From NCBI RefSeq assembly GCF_002900365.1, contig NZ_CP025979.1, positions 2,480,001-2,544,000 on the forward strand: a stretch of 64,000 nt of DNA. The letters are read 5' to 3'. Within the stretch, counting starts at the first letter, position 1; each line of letters begins with the position of its first letter. A program made the translations under genes and the position numbers. The notes beneath the pieces were generated by a model, which saw only the letters and a program-made list of their open reading frames with translations, had not been told where the DNA came from and made no database searches. The stretch is from Escherichia marmotae (lineage in GTDB: Bacteria > Pseudomonadota > Gammaproteobacteria > Enterobacterales > Enterobacteriaceae). Of this stretch, positions 54,740 through 64,000 are shown in pieces.

Positions 54740-56122
54740 TTATAAGTCGTCGAACACTCTAAGCGCGTCGGAGAGTTTTTTAACGCCAAAAATCTGCATC
54801 CCTTCCGGCACTTTTTTCGGTACGTTGGCCGCCGGTACAATCGCCCGCCGAAAGCCGTGTTTCGCCGCTTCTGAAATTCGCTCCTGACCGCTGGGCACCG
54901 GGCGGATCTCTCCTGCCAGCCCAACTTCACCAAACACAACCAGATCCTGCGGCAGCGGTCTGTCACGCAGGCTGGAAACCATCGCCAGCAGTAACGCTAA
55001 GTCGGCGCTGGTTTCAGTCACCTTCACGCCGCCGACCACGTTTACAAACACATCCTGATCGGCCATTTGCAGACCACCGTGACGGTGCAGCACCGCCAGC
55101 AGGATTGCCAGACGGTTTTGTTCCAGCCCCACCGCCACGCGGCGTGGATTCGCCATCATCGAGTGATCGACCAGCGCCTGAATCTCCACCAGCAGCGGAC
55201 GCGTTCCTTCCCACACAACCATCACTGAACTGCCGGACGTCACTTCATCGCCACGACTTAAGAAGATTGCTGAAGGGTTGCTGACTTCGCGTAGCCCCTG
55301 TTCAGTCATCGCGAATACGCCCAGCTCATTTACCGCGCCGAAGCGGTTTTTATGGCTGCGTAAGGTGCGAAAACGGGAATCAGCATCGCCGTCCAGCAGC
55401 ACCGAACAGTCAATACAGTGTTCCAGCACTTTAGGGCCAGCCAGCGAACCATCTTTGGTTACGTGACCAACCATGACGATTGCCACCCCGCGCGTTTTGG
55501 CGAAGCGCGTCAGGTAAGCTGCCGTTTCACGCACCTGCGCCACGCTGCCAGGCGATGACTGTACATCCGCCATATGCATCACCTGGATGGAGTCAATTAC
55601 CATCAGCTTCGGTTGCTCTTCTTCGGCAATCAGGCAGATCTGCTCGATGCTGGTTTCCGACAACATATTGAGATTGTCAGTCGGCAGGCCAAGGCGATGA
55701 GCGCGCATTGCCACCTGTTGCAGCGACTCTTCGCCGGTGACATACAGCGTTTTCATCTGCTGGGCCAGTTTGCACAGCGTTTGCAGCAACAGCGTGGATT
55801 TCCCGGCACCTGGGTTACCGCCAATCAGAATGGCGCTTCCCGGCACCACGCCGCCGCCTAATACGCGGTCAAACTCTTTAAATCCGGTTGAAAAACGCGG
55901 CAGCTCTTCAAGGCTGATATCGGAGAGTTTCTGGACCTTTGCCACCCCGGCGCTACCGGCATAGCCACTGAGACGCTCGTTACGCGCCACCGTTGGCGAC
56001 GCAGCAAGACGCACCTCGGTGATGGTGTTCCAGGCATGACAGGCACTGCACTGCCCCTGCCAGCGCGGATAATCGGCCCCGCATTCATTACAAACAAAGG
56101 CGCGTTTTGGAGCTTTTGCCAC
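54740..56122 (-). CDS. radA: DNA repair/branch migration protein RadA
   Basis: A 460-residue RecA-like ATPase that drives branch migration in recombinational repair. It has an N-terminal zinc finger (CNECGADYPRWQGQCSAC), Walker A GGNPGAGKST, the RadA-specific KNRFG motif and a C-terminal Lon-protease-like domain. The start is GTG at 56122 giving MAKAPKRAFVC; the frame is open further upstream without support. It lies between serB and nadR in a leftward run. Confidence 0.97.
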   Translation of the reverse strand: MAKAPKRAFVCNECGADYPRWQGQCSACHAWNTITEVRLAASPTVARNERLSGYAGSAGVAKVQKLSDISLEELPRFSTGFKEFDRVLGGGVVPGSAILIGGNPGAGKSTLLLQTLCKLAQQMKTLYVTGEESLQQVAMRAHRLGLPTDNLNMLSETSIEQICLIAEEEQPKLMVIDSIQVMHMADVQSSPGSVAQVRETAAYLTRFAKTRGVAIVMVGHVTKDGSLAGPKVLEHCIDCSVLLDGDADSRFRTLRSHKNRFGAVNELGVFAMTEQGLREVSNPSAIFLSRGDEVTSGSSVMVVWEGTRPLLVEIQALVDHSMMANPRRVAVGLEQNRLAILLAVLHRHGGLQMADQDVFVNVVGGVKVTETSADLALLLAMVSSLRDRPLPQDLVVFGEVGLAGEIRPVPSGQERISEAAKHGFRRAIVPAANVPKKVPEGMQIFGVKKLSDALRVFDDL

Positions 56123-56170
56123 GGTGTACCTCGTTAATGCTGTGCCGCCCGCAGGATGACGGGCGGGCAA

Positions 56171-57139
56171 TTACTTCTGATTCAGGCTGCCAGAGAGGAT
56201 GCAGAACACTCCCATCAGATCAGCGTGACGGATGGTGACTTCCGTCTTTTCATTCACTTTTGGTTTGGCATGGTAGGCAATCCCCAGCCCTGCCGCTTTG
56301 ATCATCGGCAGGTCGTTGGCACCATCGCCAATCGCCACGGTCTGCGCCAGTGGGATTTCATACTCCTGCGCCAGACGGGTCAGGGTTTTCGCTTTGTACT
56401 GTGCATCGACGATGTCACCGATCACATTGCCGGTAAATTTACCGTCCATGATCTCCAGTTCATTGGCTACCACGGCAGTGAGTCGCAGTTTGTCACGCAG
56501 ATATTCGGCAAAGAAGGTAAAGCCACCGGAGGCAATCGCCACTTTCCAGCCCAGCGTTTCCAGCTTCAGCACCAGTTGCGTTAAGCCTGGCATCAACGGC
56601 AGATTTTCCCGTACCTGAAGCAAAATGTTCGCATCAGCGCCTTTCAGCGTCGCCACGCGGCTACGCAGGCTGGCGGTAAAATCGAGTTCTCCGCGCATCG
56701 CCCGTTCGGTCACTTCCGCCACCATCTCACCTGTCCCGGCCAGTTTGGCGATCTCATCAATACATTCAATCTGGATGGCTGTAGAGTCCATGTCCATTAC
56801 CAGCAGCCCCGGCGTACGCAAATGTGGAATTTTCCCCAGTGGCGCGACATCCAGTTGTGCTTCATGGGCCAGGCGCGTAGCACGCGCGGTGAGCGAACCT
56901 GCCAGACGAATCACCTGATAATCTTCCACGCACCAGGCGGCAACAATCACCATCGCCGCGCCCAGTTTGCTCTGATACTGGGTCAGTCGTTGTTTATCCA
57001 GCCCACGACCATACAGCAGCCAGCCGCTACGACCTGCGTGGTAATCCAGTGGCATCACTTCATCACCACTTAATGAAAGAGGCAGACCTGGCCATAAAGA
57101 GACATCTTCAGGCAGGTCGCACCAGGTAATGTTAGGCAT
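56171..57139 (-). CDS. serB: Phosphoserine phosphatase SerB
   Basis: A 322-residue HAD-family phosphatase, last step of serine synthesis. The nucleophile motif is LLVMDMDSTAIQIE (D116, general acid D118), followed by the SGG loop (IASGGFTFFA) and GDGANDLPMIKAAG. ATG 57139 (MPNITWCDL) is chosen; the frame is open 29 codons upstream. It is divergent from ytjB and followed after 48 bp by radA. Confidence 0.98.
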   Translation of the reverse strand: MPNITWCDLPEDVSLWPGLPLSLSGDEVMPLDYHAGRSGWLLYGRGLDKQRLTQYQSKLGAAMVIVAAWCVEDYQVIRLAGSLTARATRLAHEAQLDVAPLGKIPHLRTPGLLVMDMDSTAIQIECIDEIAKLAGTGEMVAEVTERAMRGELDFTASLRSRVATLKGADANILLQVRENLPLMPGLTQLVLKLETLGWKVAIASGGFTFFAEYLRDKLRLTAVVANELEIMDGKFTGNVIGDIVDAQYKAKTLTRLAQEYEIPLAQTVAIGDGANDLPMIKAAGLGIAYHAKPKVNEKTEVTIRHADLMGVFCILSGSLNQK

Positions 57140-57244
57140 TAAGGCTCCTGTAAAATCGTTCGAAGCAGGGAAAATAACGCATGAGGCTACCTTGTATCCA
57201 TTGCTTCTGGCAACATTAAGTCTCAAATTTTCAACGGGTGGAAT

Positions 57245-57889
57245 ATGGCTCGCACAAAACTAAAATTCCGGCTGCATCGGGCAGTGATTGTCCTGTTCTG
57301 TCTCGCTTTGTTGGTCGCGTTGATGCAAGGTGCTTCCTGGTTCAGTCAAAACCACCAGCGCCAGCGTAATCCGCAGCTTGAAGAGCTGGCCCGCACCCTG
57401 GCACGTCAGGTGACGCTGAACGTTGCGCCGCTGATGCGTACCGACTCGCCGGATGAAAAGCGCATTCAGTCAATACTCAACCAGTTAACAGATGAAAGCC
57501 GCATCCTTGACGCAGGCGTATATGACGAACAAGGCGATCTTATTGCCCGCGCAGGCGAAAGCGTAGAAGTACGCGACCGTCTGGCACTCGACGGTAAAAA
57601 AGCAGGTGGCTATTTTAACCAGCAAATTGTCGAACCCATTGCGGGGAAAAATGGTCCGCTCGGCTATCTGCGCCTGACGCTCGACACCCACACACTCGCC
57701 ACCGAAGCCAAACAGGTGGATAACACCACCAACATTTTACGCCTGATGCTGCTGCTCTCGCTGGCAATCGGCGTGGTGCTGACCCGCACGCTATTACAGG
57801 GTAAACGCACCCGCTGGCAACAATCGCCCTTCCTGCTAACCGCCAGCAAACCGGTGCCGGAAGAGGAAGAAGGCGAGAAAAAAGAGTGA
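57245..57889 (+). CDS. ytjB: Membrane protein YtjB (Smp)
   Basis: A 214-residue SMP-family protein. There is a membrane segment at residues 14-31, a periplasmic domain of roughly 120 residues, a second membrane segment (LRLMLLLSLAIGVVLTRTLL) and a charged cytoplasmic tail ending EEGEKKE. Function is unknown; the topology resembles a small sensor-like protein with no catalytic part. The divergent start with serB leaves about 105 bp for both promoters. lplA follows 27 bp downstream. Confidence 0.93.
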   Translation: MARTKLKFRLHRAVIVLFCLALLVALMQGASWFSQNHQRQRNPQLEELARTLARQVTLNVAPLMRTDSPDEKRIQSILNQLTDESRILDAGVYDEQGDLIARAGESVEVRDRLALDGKKAGGYFNQQIVEPIAGKNGPLGYLRLTLDTHTLATEAKQVDNTTNILRLMLLLSLAIGVVLTRTLLQGKRTRWQQSPFLLTASKPVPEEEEGEKKE

Positions 57890-57916
57890 CCCATTACAAC
57901 AAGAAAGGAAATCGTT

Positions 57917-58933
57917 ATGAATACATTACGCCTGCTTATCTCTGACTCTTACGACCCGTGGTTTAACCTGGCGGTGGAAGAGTGTATTTTTCGCCAGATG
58001 CCCGCCACGCAGCGCGTTCTGTTTCTCTGGCGTAACGCCGACACGGTAGTGATTGGCCGCGCACAAAACCCGTGGAAAGAGTGTAATACCCGGCGGATGG
58101 AAGAAGATAATGTCCGCCTGGCGCGGCGCAGTAGTGGCGGCGGCGCGGTGTTCCACGATCTCGGTAATACCTGCTTTACCTTTATGGCTGGCAAGCCGGA
58201 GTACGATAAAACCATCTCTACGTCAATTGTACTCAATGCACTGAACGCGCTCGGCGTCAGCGCCGAAGCCTCCGGACGTAACGATCTGGTGGTGAAAACA
58301 ACCGAGGGAGACCGTAAAGTCTCTGGCTCGGCCTATCGCGAAACCAAAGATCGCGGCTTCCACCACGGCACTTTGCTGCTCAATGCCGACCTGAGTCGCC
58401 TGGCAAACTACCTCAACCCGGATAAAAAGAAACTGGCGGCGAAAGGCATCACATCGGTACGTTCCCGCGTGACCAATCTGACCGAATTGCTACCGGGAAT
58501 TACCCATGAGCATGTTTGCGAGGCCATAACCGAGGCCTTTTTCGCCCATTATGGCGAGCGCGTAGCAGCGGAAATCATCTCCCCGGACAAAACGCCAGAC
58601 TTGCCAAACTTCATCGAAACCTTTGCCCGCCAGAGTAGCTGGGAGTGGAACTTCGGTCAGGCTCCGGCATTCTCGCATCTGCTGGATGAACGCTTTACCT
58701 GGGGCGGCGTGGAACTGCATTTCGACGTTGAAAAAGGCCATATCACCCGCGCCCAGGTGTTTACCGACAGCCTCAACCCCGCGCCGCTGGAAGCCCTCGC
58801 CGGGCGACTGCAAGGCTGTCTGTACCGCGCGGATATGCTGCAACAGGAGTGCGAAGCGCTGCTGGTTGACTTCCCGGAACAGGAAAAAGAGCTACGGGAG
58901 TTGTCAGCGTGGATGGCAGGGGCGGTAAGGTAA
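57917..58933 (+). CDS. lplA: Lipoate-protein ligase A
   Basis: A 338-residue enzyme that attaches free lipoate to the E2 and H proteins using ATP. The lipoyl-adenylate-binding loop RRSSGGGAVFHDLGN and the catalytic lysine segment DRKVSGSAYR are present, and the accessory C-terminal domain is complete. Start follows AAGAAAGGAAATCGTT. In K-12 yjjJ lies next toward deoD; here a small HTH gene takes its place. Confidence 0.97.
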   Translation: MNTLRLLISDSYDPWFNLAVEECIFRQMPATQRVLFLWRNADTVVIGRAQNPWKECNTRRMEEDNVRLARRSSGGGAVFHDLGNTCFTFMAGKPEYDKTISTSIVLNALNALGVSAEASGRNDLVVKTTEGDRKVSGSAYRETKDRGFHHGTLLLNADLSRLANYLNPDKKKLAAKGITSVRSRVTNLTELLPGITHEHVCEAITEAFFAHYGERVAAEIISPDKTPDLPNFIETFARQSSWEWNFGQAPAFSHLLDERFTWGGVELHFDVEKGHITRAQVFTDSLNPAPLEALAGRLQGCLYRADMLQQECEALLVDFPEQEKELRELSAWMAGAVR

Positions 58934-58964
58934 CTCGCTGATTAAAATATCCAGGGAAGGAAAT

Positions 58965-59228
58965 ATGATCGATCTGGAAAACCAGGAACGGGAGATTATC
59001 AATTTAATGTTCAGCCAAGGTATATCCTGGCTAACCGCCGTGCGTATCAGGCATAAACTATCACTTGCTGAAGTAAGTAAAATGTTAGGTATCTCCATTA
59101 ATTCTCTAAAACAGATCGAAAAGACGGAACGGCTTAGTTCAAACATCAAAAGCAAAATGGCAGGAATTTATGGTTGTCCACCAGAGTTGCTGATATGCCC
59201 TTCCTGGATGACGGCTGAACATAAATGA
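58965..59228 (+). CDS. Small Cro/CI-like HTH protein, unrecognised
   Basis: An 87-residue frame with a strong GGAAGGAAAT box before ATG 58965. Residues about 27-73 fit an XRE-type helix-turn-helix (VRIRHKLSLAEVSKMLGIS then SLKQIEKTERLS, closing YGCPPELL). The N-terminal 25 residues are unlike the family. It has two cysteines near the end (YGCPPELLICPSW). Base composition is more AT-rich than the neighbours, especially just after the gene. I do not recognise it. It sits 31 bp after lplA where K-12 carries the HipA-like yjjJ, so acquisition or replacement is possible. It could be a lone regulator, an orphan antitoxin-like protein, or a decaying remnant. Confidence 0.7.
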   Translation: MIDLENQEREIINLMFSQGISWLTAVRIRHKLSLAEVSKMLGISINSLKQIEKTERLSSNIKSKMAGIYGCPPELLICPSWMTAEHK

Positions 59229-59324
59229 ATAGATTCGTGAATTGATACTTGAATGGATTTTATTTTCTATCCATATGAAAAATAATAGTAAATCTATAAA
59301 TCAGTTGCTATTGATAAATAGATA

Positions 59325-59357
59325 CTAAAAAACCGGAGCGGTCTCCCGTTCCGGCTT
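59325..59357 (-). terminator. deo operon terminator
   Basis: On the reverse strand AAGCCGGAACGGGAG..CTCCGGTT forms a long stem followed by a T-run, 30-60 bp after the deoD stop. Bases 59229-59324 upstream of it are AT-rich with no gene. Confidence 0.9.
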
Positions 59358-59388
59358 AACATGACAATCGCCTTTCAGCGAAACACCA

Positions 59389-60108
59389 TTACTCTTTATC
59401 GCCCAGAAGAACAGATTCCAGTGCGATTTTGATCATGTCGTTGAAGGTGGTCTGACGCTCTTCGGCAGTGGTCTGCTCGTGAGTGCGGATGTGGTCAGAC
59501 ACGGTGCAGATAGCCAGTGCTTTCGCACCAAATTCTGCAGCCACACCGTAGATACCTGCCGCTTCCATTTCCACGCCGAGGATGCCGTATTTTTCCATCA
59601 CATCGAACATTTCGCCGTCCGGAGAGTAGAACAGGTCAGCGGAGAACAGGTTACCAACACGTGCATCAACGCCCAGTGCTTTAGCTGCGTCTACTGCGTT
59701 ACGCACCATGTCGAAATCAGCGATAGCTGCAAAATCATGGTCTTTAAAACGGATGCGGTTAACTTTGGAATCGGTGCAGGCACCCATACCGATAACTACA
59801 TCACGCAGTTTTACGTGCGGCAGAACTGCACCACAGGAACCTACGCGGATAATTTTCTTCACGCCGAAATCGGTGATCAGTTCTTTGGTGTAGATGGAGC
59901 AGGACGGGATACCCATACCATGACCCATTACGGAAATTTTGCGGCCTTTGTAAGTACCGGTGAAGCCCAGCATGCCGCGAACGTTGTTCACTTCACGGAC
60001 ATCTTCAAGGAAATTTTCAGCAATATACTTCGCACGCAGTGGGTCGCCTGGCATCAAAACTACGTCAGCGAAATCGCCCATTTCTGCATTAATGTGTGGG
60101 GTAGCCAT
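59389..60108 (-). CDS. deoD: Purine nucleoside phosphorylase DeoD
   Basis: A 239-residue hexameric phosphorylase splitting purine (deoxy)nucleosides to base and (deoxy)ribose 1-phosphate. Family motifs: PGDPLRAKYIA, GMGIPSCSIY, RVGSCGAV and the catalytic region EMEAAGIYGVA with the later Asp in TVSDHIRTHEQ. Last gene of the deo operon, 57 bp after deoB. Confidence 0.98.
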   Translation of the reverse strand: MATPHINAEMGDFADVVLMPGDPLRAKYIAENFLEDVREVNNVRGMLGFTGTYKGRKISVMGHGMGIPSCSIYTKELITDFGVKKIIRVGSCGAVLPHVKLRDVVIGMGACTDSKVNRIRFKDHDFAAIADFDMVRNAVDAAKALGVDARVGNLFSADLFYSPDGEMFDVMEKYGILGVEMEAAGIYGVAAEFGAKALAICTVSDHIRTHEQTTAEERQTTFNDMIKIALESVLLGDKE

Positions 60109-60165
60109 TGTTTTATCCTTTTTGTGACAATATCAAGGGCGGAGCCGCTGCTCCGCCCAAATCCA

Positions 60166-61389
60166 TCAGAACATGGCTTTGCCATATTCCATATCAGAAG
60201 TACCAAAATATTTTGCCAGAGTCTGACCGATATCTGCGAAGGTTTCGCGGTGCCCCAGCGAACCCGGTTTCACTTTCGGGCCGTAAACCAGTACCGGAAT
60301 GTGTTCACGCGTGTGGTCAGTACCAGTCCAGGTCGGGTCACAACCGTGGTCGGCGGTGAGGATCAGGATGTCGTCGTCGCGCAGCAGAGACATCAGTTCC
60401 GGCAGACGGCGGTCGAACAGTTCCAGACCCGCGGCATAGCCTGCGACGTCGCGACGGTGGCCCCAGGAAGAGTCAAAGTCAACAAAGTTGGTGAAGACGA
60501 TGGTGTTATCACCCGCTTCCTTCATCTCTTTGATGGTGGCGTCAAACAGCGCATCCAGGCCGGTCGCTTTCACTTTCTTGGTGATACCGCAGTTAGCGTA
60601 GATGTCAGCAATTTTACCCACAGAAACAACCTGGCCGTGTTTTTCATCAACCAGTTTTTGCAGCACGGTCGGTGCTGGCGGTTCAACTGCCAGGTCGTGG
60701 CGGTTACCAGTACGCTGGAAGTTACCGGCTTTGTCACCGATAAACGGACGGGCAATAACGCGACCGATGTTGTAGCCGCCGTTGGTCAGCTCTTCACGGG
60801 CGATTTCGCACAGTTCGTAGAGTTTATCCAGACCAAACGTTTCTTCGTGGCAGGCAATCTGGAACACTGAGTCAGCGGAGGTATAGAAAATCGGCTTGCC
60901 GGTTTTCATGTGCTCTTCGCCCAGTTGATCCAGAATGACCGTACCAGAAGAGTGGCAGTTACCGAGGTAACCCGGCAGGTTAGCACGTTCAACCAGTTTA
61001 TCCAGCAGTTCTTGCGGGAAGCAGTTTTCGTGATCGGAGAAGTATCCCCACTCAAACAGAACCGGTACACCGGCGATTTCCCAGTGCCCCGACGGGGTAT
61101 CTTTACCGGATGACATTTCGTGCGCCCATGCATACGCGCCAATAACTTCAGCGTTGCCGTCCATTCCTGCCGGAATGAAACCGGTAGAACCTTCGTGTGC
61201 TTTCGCCAGCCCCAGACGGGTCAGATTTGGCAGATTGAGCGGACCTTTACGACCGTGGTCAGCTTCGCCTTTGGCACAAGCTTCTGCGATATGACCCAGG
61301 GTGTCAGCCCCGACGTCACCAAAGCGTTCTGCATCTTCTGTAGCGCCGATGCCGAATGAGTCCAGCACCATAATAAATGCACGTTTCAT
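60166..61389 (-). CDS. deoB: Phosphopentomutase DeoB
   Basis: A 407-residue alkaline-phosphatase-superfamily enzyme with manganese, converting (deoxy)ribose 1-phosphate to 5-phosphate. Metal ligands sit in MVLDSFGIGA, NFVDFDSSWGHRRD and LTADHGCDPTWTGTDHTRE. Lies 51 bp after deoA. Confidence 0.98.
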   Translation of the reverse strand: MKRAFIMVLDSFGIGATEDAERFGDVGADTLGHIAEACAKGEADHGRKGPLNLPNLTRLGLAKAHEGSTGFIPAGMDGNAEVIGAYAWAHEMSSGKDTPSGHWEIAGVPVLFEWGYFSDHENCFPQELLDKLVERANLPGYLGNCHSSGTVILDQLGEEHMKTGKPIFYTSADSVFQIACHEETFGLDKLYELCEIAREELTNGGYNIGRVIARPFIGDKAGNFQRTGNRHDLAVEPPAPTVLQKLVDEKHGQVVSVGKIADIYANCGITKKVKATGLDALFDATIKEMKEAGDNTIVFTNFVDFDSSWGHRRDVAGYAAGLELFDRRLPELMSLLRDDDILILTADHGCDPTWTGTDHTREHIPVLVYGPKVKPGSLGHRETFADIGQTLAKYFGTSDMEYGKAMF

Positions 61390-61440
61390 ATGTTCTCCGT
61401 ACTCAGTGCTTCAAATTTAAATGATCAGATCAGTATACCG

Positions 61441-62763
61441 TTATTCACTGATACGACGATAGACAGTTGGAGTGCTTTCCGGGGCTTTATCGGCAAGTTT
61501 AATTGCCGCTTTCACCGCTTTCGCCGCTTCCTGCCAGGTGGTTTCGTCTTTCGCGTGGATCACCGCCAGTGGGCGCTGACCGTCAACCTGGTCGCCCAGA
61601 CGCGCCATATCAGTAAAGCCGACGCTGTAATCAATGGTGTCAGATGCCTGACGGCGACCACCGCCCATCGCAACCACTGCCATCCCCAGCGCACGAGTAT
61701 CCATTTCACTGACAAAACCTTCGGTATCAGCATAGACTGCTTTCGTCAGCATCGCTGTCGGCAGATACTTCGCGTAGTTCTCAACGAAGTCGGTCGGGCC
61801 TTTTTGTGCCGCTACCATACGTCCGAAGACTTCTGCCGCTTTACCGTTGTCCAGCACAGCCTGCAATTTCGCGCGCGCTTCGGCATCATCTTTCGCCAGT
61901 TTGCCGGAGGTAAGCATCTCCACGCACAGCGCCATTGTGACGTCAAACAGTCGCGGGTTACGGTATTCACCTGTCAGGAACTGTACCGCTTCACGCACTT
62001 CGACCGCGTTACCAGCGCTGGATGCCAGCACCTGGTTCATGTCGGTCAGCAGCGCGGTGGTGCGTACGCCTGCGCCATTTGCCACGCCAACAATCGCTTC
62101 GGCAAGGGCTTCAGAGAGTTCATAGGTCGGCATAAACGCGCCGCTACCCACTTTCACGTCCATCACCAGTGCGTCCAGACCTTCCGCCAGTTTCTTCGCC
62201 AGGATCGAGGCAGTGATCAGCGGGATTGAGTCAACAGTAGCGGTAATGTCGCGGGTCGCGTAGAAACGTTTATCCGCCGGAGCCAGTGAGCTGGTCTGGC
62301 CGATAATTGCTACGCCAACATCTTTAATGATTTCGCGGAAACGGTTGTCATCCGGGAAGATATCGAAGCCAGGGATTGACTCCAGTTTGTCGAGCGTGCC
62401 GCCAGTATGACCGAGGCCGCGACCGGAGATCATCGGAATGTAGCCGCCGCAGGCAGCGACCATTGGCCCAAGCATCAGCGAAGTGACATCACCGACGCCA
62501 CCGGTGGAGTGTTTATCAACAATCGGGCCATTCAGATGCAGGCTTTTCCAGTCGAGAACGGTTCCTGAATCTCGCATCGCCATGGTCAGCGAGACACGCT
62601 CCGGCATTGTCATATCGTGGAAGAAAATGGTCATCGCGAGGGCGGCAATCTGCCCTTCGGAGATAGTGTTGTCGCGAATGCCGTTGATAAAGAAACGAAT
62701 TTCTTCATCGCTCAGCGCATGACCATCACGTTTTTTACGAATAATTTCTTGTGCGAGAAACAA
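61441..62763 (-). CDS. deoA: Thymidine phosphorylase DeoA
   Basis: A 440-residue enzyme that cleaves thymidine and deoxyuridine with phosphate. The family signature runs through [16 protein letters not shown], followed by [16 protein letters not shown]. The start codon is TTG (62763), as in K-12. A REP group separates it from deoC within the operon. Confidence 0.98.
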
Positions 62764-62820
62764 GGTAACCTCCCGTGGAATAAGTTTGAAGGCGTTGTTG
62801 CCAGATGGCGGATGTTGTTA

Positions 62821-62951
62821 TTGCCTGATGCTGGCAGCTTCTTATCAAGCCTGCATGGCACTCGCCCCGTAGGCCGGATAAGGCGTTCACGCCGCATCCG
62901 GCATCACTGCTGACAGCCTGATGCGACGCTGACGCGTCTTATCAGGCCTAC
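62821..62951. repeat. REP elements between deoC and deoA
   Basis: A degenerate REP (TTGCCTGATGCTGG..CTTATCAAGCC) at 62821-62852, then a full pair at 62868-62951 (GTAGGCCGGATAAGGCG..GCATCCGGCAT and GCCTGATGCGACGCTG..CTTATCAGGCCTAC). They lie inside the deo operon. Confidence 0.92.
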
Positions 62952-62988
62952 AGGGGCATCCGGCATCCACCCTCTGGCACAAGGCAGC

Positions 62989-63768
62989 TTAGTAGCTGCT
63001 GGCGCTCTTACCGTCGCCGTGACCCAGCGCTTTCAGCAGGCTTGCCAGCAGGCTGGAAGCGCCAAAGCGATAGTGACGCGCATCTGCCCAGTCAGCACCG
63101 AACAGTTCATCGGCAATCGCGAGATATTTCTGCGCATCTTCCGCAGTACGCACGCCGCCCGCCGGTTTGAAACCAACGGTTTTCTCTACGCCCATATCAC
63201 GGATCACTTCCATCATGATGCGCGCGCTTTCCGGCGTCGCGTTCACTGCCACTTTACCGGTAGAGGTTTTGATGAAGTCAGCACCCGCTTTAATGGAGAT
63301 TTCAGACGCTTTGCGGATCAGCGCTTCGTCTTTCAGTTCACCGGTTTCGATGATCACTTTCAGCAGCACATTCGCCGCTGCGCAAGCCTCTTTACAGGCT
63401 TTCACCAGGTCAAAACCAACCTGCTCGTTACCCGCCATCAGCGCGCGGTACGGGAACACCACGTCAACTTCATCGGCACCGTAAGCAATTGCCGCACGGG
63501 TTTCTGCCAGTGCGATTTCGATGCCGTCGTTACCGTGTGGGAAGTTGGTTACCGTAGCAATACGGATTTCCGGGGTACCCTGCTCTTTCAGCGTTTTGCG
63601 AGCAATTGGGATAAAGCGAGGATAGATACAGATAGCGGCGGTATTGCCGACCGGAGTTTTGGCCTGATGACACAGGGCGATCACTTTCTCGTCGGTGTCG
63701 TCGTCATTCAGGGTAGTCAGGTCCATCAATTTCAGTGCACGCAGGCTGCTTGCTTTCAGATCAGTCAT
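62989..63768 (-). CDS. deoC: Deoxyribose-phosphate aldolase DeoC
   Basis: A 259-residue class I aldolase splitting deoxyribose 5-phosphate to acetaldehyde and glyceraldehyde 3-phosphate. The Schiff-base lysine is in ADFIKTSTGK, and the second active-site lysine in TVGFKPAGGVRT. ATG 63768 (MTDLKASSLR), with AGGAGAATGAA upstream, is preferred over an upstream in-frame ATG. First gene of deoCABD. Confidence 0.98.
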   Translation of the reverse strand: MTDLKASSLRALKLMDLTTLNDDDTDEKVIALCHQAKTPVGNTAAICIYPRFIPIARKTLKEQGTPEIRIATVTNFPHGNDGIEIALAETRAAIAYGADEVDVVFPYRALMAGNEQVGFDLVKACKEACAAANVLLKVIIETGELKDEALIRKASEISIKAGADFIKTSTGKVAVNATPESARIMMEVIRDMGVEKTVGFKPAGGVRTAEDAQKYLAIADELFGADWADARHYRFGASSLLASLLKALGHGDGKSASSY

Positions 63769-63812
63769 TTCATTCTCCTGGCTTGTCGCCAATAAAATTC
63801 ACCTTGCGAGTT

Positions 63813-63920
63813 TGTTAGTATTCTAACATCGACTTCGCAACGCACTTCGATATACATCACAATTAAGAAAATCTACTTACAAATTTGCATTACGGTAATG
63901 CGATCTGGTTCAAATAATTC
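63813..63920 (-). promoter_or_regulatory. deo promoter P2 with DeoR, CRP and CytR sites
   Basis: TGTTAGTATTCTAACA at 63813-63828 is a DeoR operator palindrome. Further upstream on the reverse strand TTAATTGTGATGTATATCGAAG (about 63845-63866) and TATTTGAACCAGATCGCATTAC (about 63895-63916) match the two CRP sites known to flank CytR at deoP2, about 50 bp apart. The upstream deoP1 operator is outside the window. Confidence 0.88.
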
Positions 63921-64000
63921 ACTTTCAAATGAATGCGTCAGTGGCGGCAAACGCATCAGGATCAAAGTGAACATCACGAAACTTCTTACAATGGCGCATC
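63921..64000. other. Edge of window upstream of the deo operon
   Basis: No gene or clear motif seen in the last 80 bases; in K-12 the region between deoP1 and deoP2 lies here. Confidence 0.4.

Noticed and set aside
59479..60870. 463-residue open frame antisense to deoD and deoB
   Set aside because: Spans two real genes and their gap; rich in Cys, His and Phe as expected of an antisense shadow.
61390..62229. 279-residue frame antisense to deoA
   Set aside because: Opposite-strand shadow of an intact conserved gene.

Overview
The window is an ordinary chromosomal stretch of an Escherichia, close to E. coli but not identical to K-12. Gene order matches, in reverse orientation, the K-12 arc from fixA through thrLABC and on to deoC. 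From memory, proteins such as ArcA and FkpB look unchanged, while CaiF, TrpR, NhaR, YaaJ and YaaX carry many substitutions. I cannot name the lineage from this alone. Comparisons with K-12 throughout are recalled, not computed.

Layout. 1-9402: carnitine metabolism, with the start of fixA (-) divergent from caiTABCDE (+), then the activator caiF (-). 9662-14046: carAB (carbamoyl phosphate). 14503-21290: dapB, rihC, ispH, fkpB, lspA, ileS, and ribF to 22274, all leftward. 22603-25836: rpsT (+), nhaR-nhaA (-) and the mokC/hokC-sokC toxin locus. 25941-29076: dnaJ and dnaK (-) with heat-shock promoters. 29453-35384: a yaaI/yaaW deletion scar, satP, mog, talB, yaaJ, yaaA, yaaX. 35597-40426: threonine operon with leader peptide and attenuator. 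40614-49456: yjtD (trmJ), yjjY, arcA, creDCBA, rob, gpmB, yjjX, trpR. 49551-58933: slt, ettA, nadR, radA, serB, ytjB, lplA. 58965-59228: a small unrecognised HTH gene where K-12 has yjjJ. 59389-63768: deoD, deoB, deoA, deoC, with CRP/CytR/DeoR control sites at the right edge.

The genes are mostly housekeeping: amino-acid and pyrimidine precursor synthesis, protein folding, envelope lipoprotein processing, anaerobic regulation and nucleoside salvage. Eight groups of REP/BIME palindromes lie in intergenic gaps. The most striking is an array of ten 89/90-bp units between caiA and caiB, inside the cai operon.

I found no evidence of a previously undescribed multi-gene system. The points worth a second look are small: the BIME expansion, a Gly-to-Arg change in a conserved CaiT motif, five regularly placed CaiF half-sites, the yaaI-yaaW deletion, an IS-free hokC locus, the loss of the yaaY reading frame, a homopolymer shift at the end of yjtD, and the small HTH gene between lplA and deoD.
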